Shown here in pieces: positions 60,912 to 64,000 of a stretch of 64,000 nucleotides of DNA. The stretch is from positions 141,125 through 205,124 of the forward strand of contig NZ_JAAORJ010000004.1 in assembly GCF_017696315.1 (NCBI RefSeq). The letters run 5' to 3'. This DNA is from Prochlorococcus marinus XMU1412 (GTDB lineage: Bacteria > Cyanobacteriota > Cyanobacteriia > PCC-6307 > Cyanobiaceae). Both the position numbers and the translations under genes were made by a program. The notes below the pieces were generated by a model. That model was not told the origin of the DNA. It worked only from the letters and a program-made list of their open reading frames with translations, and did not search any database. Each line of letters starts with the position of its first letter. Position 1 is the stretch's first letter.

Positions 60912-62078
60912 TTAAACATCTCCATTAAGAATTCTAAAAAGACTATATGTAGTTATGATATCTGCAAAAGGTTCAGTAAATGTTCCTATTCCTTGAGTGA
61001 TTCGATTAATATTATTAGACCTTACATAAATAATATCCTCATTCATTAGTGGAGGATTTAATTCAGAAGAAACATTTTCATCAAGCTTAATTTTAAATTT
61101 TCTTCTAGTAGCAGTACCATTATCATTTACTCTAACTAACTCAACTCTCCCAGTATTTGCCTTCCAATCTACAGGCCCCCCAGCCATATAAATAGCTTGA
61201 ACTAAAGGAGTATTTGCTCTAACTCTAGTTTGACCAGGAACATTTACTTGGCCTACAACATTTACCATAATCATGGGAGATAAATTTGTTTGGGATATTT
61301 TTTTTATATCTTTATTTATCTCACTAGCCATATCTACTTTAATAATGTCTCCATCAAATAAAAAAACGTTTTGCTCTTGATCACCTTCGAGAACAATATC
61401 TAATAAGTTAATTTCTGCTTTCTTATAACGTTTATCTTCCCCAGGCAATCTTCTGAGTAATGAAACTTTTTTTAGATTCGCTTTAGGAGTTATACCTCCT
61501 GCTTTTTGCAGAGCATCAATAATAGTTGGTAAGCCTTCATTAATGTTTCTACTACCTTCAATCAGAGAATTATTTTTAGAACCAATTAAAGAATATACAC
61601 CTGGTTTAACTATCTCACCAACTACCGATACTCTAATTGGTCTAGCCTTTAAGACGCTTAAATGTAATTCAGGTCTTAGTAGTTCTTCTTTATATTTGTT
61701 TTCTACTAATTTTGATGCTTGTTCAATCGTAAGGTTATTTAAATATTGTGAACCTATTAAAGGAAATTGAGCTGATCCATCACTCATTACTTTTAATTCA
61801 CCAGAAAATTCTTTAGCATCAAATAAGTTTAACTTAAGAGTATCCCCAGGACCAATTAGATAAAAATCTCTCTCGAAATAATCTTCACTAGAGATATCAT
61901 TATTTAATCCTGAAATAACTTCGGAATTATTATTTCTCAAAAATTTCTCTTCCTCTGATTTAGTTGGCAATTGAAAAATCACAAAAAATTGAAGAATTAG
62001 AAGAAATGATGTATAAATATTTAATGAACTTCTACTCCTTTTATTAGCCACTAGATAACAAATTTTATTAAAAAACAT
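60912..62078 (-). CDS. wza: Polysaccharide export outer-membrane protein (Wza/OPX family)
   Basis: The 388-residue protein has a hydrophobic N-terminal segment (about 20-38), then a Poly_export domain beginning YLIGPGDTLKL with GELKVMSDGSAQFPLIG, followed by SLBB repeats: VVGEIVKPGVYSL and later VVGQVNVPGQTRV. It lacks a clear lipobox, so it may be anchored by the N-terminal helix or lack lipidation. OPX proteins form the outer-membrane channel for capsule or O-antigen-like polymer. Divergent transcription from the Wzc-like gene across a 74-base spacer is normal for such pairs. It is the first gene of a unit with methyltransferase and DegT genes. Confidence 0.9.
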   Translation of the reverse strand: MFFNKICYLVANKRSRSSLNIYTSFLLILQFFVIFQLPTKSEEEKFLRNNNSEVISGLNNDISSEDYFERDFYLIGPGDTLKLNLFDAKEFSGELKVMSDGSAQFPLIGSQYLNNLTIEQASKLVENKYKEELLRPELHLSVLKARPIRVSVVGEIVKPGVYSLIGSKNNSLIEGSRNINEGLPTIIDALQKAGGITPKANLKKVSLLRRLPGEDKRYKKAEINLLDIVLEGDQEQNVFLFDGDIIKVDMASEINKDIKKISQTNLSPMIMVNVVGQVNVPGQTRVRANTPLVQAIYMAGGPVDWKANTGRVELVRVNDNGTATRRKFKIKLDENVSSELNPPLMNEDIIYVRSNNINRITQGIGTFTEPFADIITTYSLFRILNGDV

Positions 62079-62089
62079 AATATCATTTA

Positions 62090-62119
62090 TTGGTTAAATT
62101 GTAGTAACTTTGATATAGT
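62090..62119 (+). promoter_or_regulatory. Candidate promoter for the Wzc-like gene
   Basis: TTGGTT (62090-62095) and TATAGT (62114-62119) are separated by 18 bases in the spacer between the divergent Wza-like and Wzc-like genes; transcription would begin near 62127, about 26 bases before the TTG start. Confidence 0.35.
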
Positions 62120-62152
62120 AAAAAATCAAATAATTCATTTATTAAAAGTATT

Positions 62153-64000
62153 TTGGAAAAAGACAACAATAATAATGATATAAAACCTAAACAGCAAATT
62201 ACTGATTTTTCAAAGTTCGATGCTGATGAAATAAATTATAAAGAGCTTTTCCAAGGTATTGTTAGAAAAAAAAAGTGGGCATTTGCAACAGGAATAATAG
62301 TTTTTCTAGGAATTATAGGTTATACAGTCAAAGAAAGAATAACAAATCCATTATATGCAGGGTCATTCAGAATCTTAATCAGTGATCCAATAAATTCTTC
62401 AGGGAAGAAAAATAATGATCTAATTTCTACTGAGTCATCAACTTTTTTCCAAGAACTTGCCTCGGGATCAAGAAGATACGATGTTGACACATTGATATTT
62501 CTCCTAAAAAGCCCTAAATTTCTAGAACCTTTAGCAAAAGAGTTCAAAATAAGTCCTACTGCTTTATCAAATAGTATTTCAATCTCAGTTCCAATCAATA
62601 CAAGCAGATTTAGGGCTCCAGCAAGTATCCTTATTGTTAATTTAACTACTAAAAACAAATCTAAAGGAATAAATTTACTTAAAGCACTATCTCAAACATA
62701 CCTCGAGGAATCCTTGCGTCAAAGACAGCAGAAACTAAATGATGGTCTAGAATTTCTTAATAAGCAAGCTCCGGGAATTAAAGATAAGGAAAATCAATTA
62801 CAAACTAAATTAGTTGCATTTAGAAATAAGCATAAACTAATAGATCCGATTAGAGAGGGAGAGAGTTTAAAAGCTCAACAGAGAATGATTGAGAAGAACA
62901 TTATTGACATTAACTCCACAATAAGTCGTTTAAAAGATGTTAGGAAAGAAATCCTGAATGGATCAATCACTGCGACAGGCTTTAGAGAACAAATAGGGAC
63001 AGGATTATCAATTGCTGATTTCGATCAAAGCCTGCTAGATCAATTAATTGCAGTTGAGAGAGAACTTGCCATAGCAAAAACAAAATTTACTTCAAAATCC
63101 TCAATCGTTAAAGGGTTAAAGACTAGGCTAAATCAAATTCAGCCTATAATTCTAAAGAATCAAATAGATGCTGTTGATACTGCAATTAATTTGAACGAAA
63201 GTCTTTTAAGAAATACCAAGGAGTCGTTGAAACAACTTGAACTTGAGTTTCTTAAACAACCCGAACTTATTAAGGAATATAAAAGAATTGAAGGAGAGCT
63301 ACTAATTGCGAGTCAAGATCTTATAAAACTTAATTCTTCTATTAAAAGTTTCGAACTTGAGCTAGCGCAAAGCAATATACCGTGGAGACTTATTTCTTCT
63401 CCAAAAATGAGTCCATCTCCCATTAAACCCTCTTTTAGAAGAAATTTACAATTTGGACTTTTAATTTCAATTATTTTTGGTATTTTAGCAGCATTGTTGA
63501 GGGATAGAATGGATCATGTATTTCACTCCTCAAAAGAGATTAAGGATAATCTTAATTATCCAATACTAGGAGAAATCCCTTTCATTAAAAGTTTTTCAGA
63601 ATTAAGAAGCGAAAAATCAGAAATGCTTTCAATTATGGTTGGCGATGGTACACAAAAAGAAAAATTTAATAATAAAAAAGATATTTATCAAAGATTTTTT
63701 TACACTGAAGCACTAAGAAATTTATTTACTTCTATTCGTTTTTCAAATACTGATGAATCTATTAAATTATTGACAATAACAAGTTCATTACCTAAAGAAG
63801 GCAAATCATTACTTAATGTCTTGCTTGCTAAAACTTTAAATGATATGGGAGAGAAGGTATTGATAATAGATGCTGACATGAGAAGACCCCAGATTCATAG
63901 CAGATTAAATCTCGATAATATTTTAGGACTTTCTAATTTGCTTACTGATAATGATATTAACCTCGAAAAAGTTATACAACCTTTGCAGAATTTCAAAAAT
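62153..64000 (+). CDS. wzc: Wzc-like chain-length determinant/BY-kinase, cut by window end
   Basis: The frame is open from 62114 (TGA at 62111-62113) to the window end and encodes 616 residues from the TTG at 62153. No ATG or GTG precedes the conserved Wzz part, so TTG is the best start. A first membrane helix (AFATGIIVFLGIIGY), a long helical coiled-coil region (about 180-430), a second helix (FGLLISIIFGILAALL) and a BY-kinase ATPase follow. The Walker A is SSLPKEGKS, with Pro-Lys where GEGKS or GEGKT is usual, and VLIIDADMRRP is the Walker A' motif. It should control chain length and polymer export together with Wza. The C-terminus with the Tyr cluster lies outside the window. Confidence 0.92.
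   Translation, partial: MEKDNNNNDIKPKQQITDFSKFDADEINYKELFQGIVRKKKWAFATGIIVFLGIIGYTVKERITNPLYAGSFRILISDPINSSGKKNNDLISTESSTFFQELASGSRRYDVDTLIFLLKSPKFLEPLAKEFKISPTALSNSISISVPINTSRFRAPASILIVNLTTKNKSKGINLLKALSQTYLEESLRQRQQKLNDGLEFLNKQAPGIKDKENQLQTKLVAFRNKHKLIDPIREGESLKAQQRMIEKNIIDINSTISRLKDVRKEILNGSITATGFREQIGTGLSIADFDQSLLDQLIAVERELAIAKTKFTSKSSIVKGLKTRLNQIQPIILKNQIDAVDTAINLNESLLRNTKESLKQLELEFLKQPELIKEYKRIEGELLIASQDLIKLNSSIKSFELELAQSNIPWRLISSPKMSPSPIKPSFRRNLQFGLLISIIFGILAALLRDRMDHVFHSSKEIKDNLNYPILGEIPFIKSFSELRSEKSEMLSIMVGDGTQKEKFNNKKDIYQRFFYTEALRNLFTSIRFSNTDESIKLLTITSSLPKEGKSLLNVLLAKTLNDMGEKVLIIDADMRRPQIHSRLNLDNILGLSNLLTDNDINLEKVIQPLQNFKN

Noticed and set aside
1-64000. CRISPR arrays, insertion sequences, integrases
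   Set aside because: No evenly spaced direct repeats and no transposase- or integrase-like protein were found; many A/T runs repeat only by composition.

Overview
The window is very AT-rich, densely packed bacterial DNA. Almost every gene belongs to surface-polysaccharide (O-antigen or capsule) synthesis, modification and export. Base composition, short spacers with ATGA-type overlaps, a cyanobacterial-looking tRNA-Ala(GGC) without encoded CCA, and two carbamoyltransferase modules of the cyanobacterial SxtI-SxtJ-SxtK type suggest a high-light Prochlorococcus-like picocyanobacterium. This is inference: no core marker gene is present, and another AT-rich marine bacterium such as SAR11 cannot be excluded. 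No transposase, integrase, rRNA or CRISPR array was seen.

Layout. (1) 1-17.7 kb, minus strand: one long gene train. It reads from a UDP-glucuronate 4-epimerase-like gene and a TviB/WbpO-like dehydrogenase, through a lipid-linked-glycan type ABC exporter, into a heptose cassette (gmhB, LhgO-like oxidase, nucleotidyltransferase, gmhA, a zinc dehydrogenase and an HldE-like protein with its two domains in reverse order). Two SDR enzymes, a split transketolase, a HAD phosphatase, an APH-type kinase, a methyltransferase and a truncated asparagine synthetase follow. (2) 17.8-27.7 kb: an EpsG-like polymerase, a transglutaminase-like secreted protein, a HisH-HisF-WbpG sugar amidotransferase trio (plus strand), a GNAT-like protein, then GtrA-like, phosphodiesterase-like, GT2 and GT39 genes. 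(3) 28-34.2 kb, mainly plus: TylF-like methyltransferase, SGNH hydrolase, the first carbamoyltransferase module, a 2H phosphoesterase (minus) and an ElyC/YdcF-like gene with no normal start codon. (4) 34.2-45.1 kb, minus: PIG-L deacetylase and GT4 genes upstream of a compact operon (aldolase, tandem nucleotidyltransferase, GT2, GDPD-like, membrane GT-C fused to a uridine-kinase-like domain, HAD, large membrane protein, small secreted protein). (5) 45.2-51.4 kb: galE, then a minus-strand unit starting with the second carbamoyltransferase module and continuing into membrane and methyltransferase genes. (6) 51.4-52.3 kb: a gene-poor gap with tRNA-Ala(GGC). (7) 52.3-60.9 kb: SGNH protein, GT-like protein, formyltransferase, 2OG-oxygenase-like protein, two DegT aminotransferases, GNAT, methyltransferase, which together look like an N-acylated amino-sugar cassette. 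(8) 60.9-64 kb: divergent Wza-like export protein and Wzc-like co-polymerase (cut by the window end).

Together: nucleotide sugars (uronic acid, heptose, amidinated and N-formyl/N-acetyl amino sugars) are made in the cytoplasm and assembled by the glycosyltransferases. Repeats would be flipped by the ABC exporter, polymerised by the EpsG-like protein, decorated (carbamoyl, methyl, possibly acyl or phospho groups) and exported through Wzc/Wza. The two inverted carbamoyltransferase modules, the reversed HldE-like fusion, the GT-C/kinase fusion operon and several non-ATG starts are the points most worth checking.
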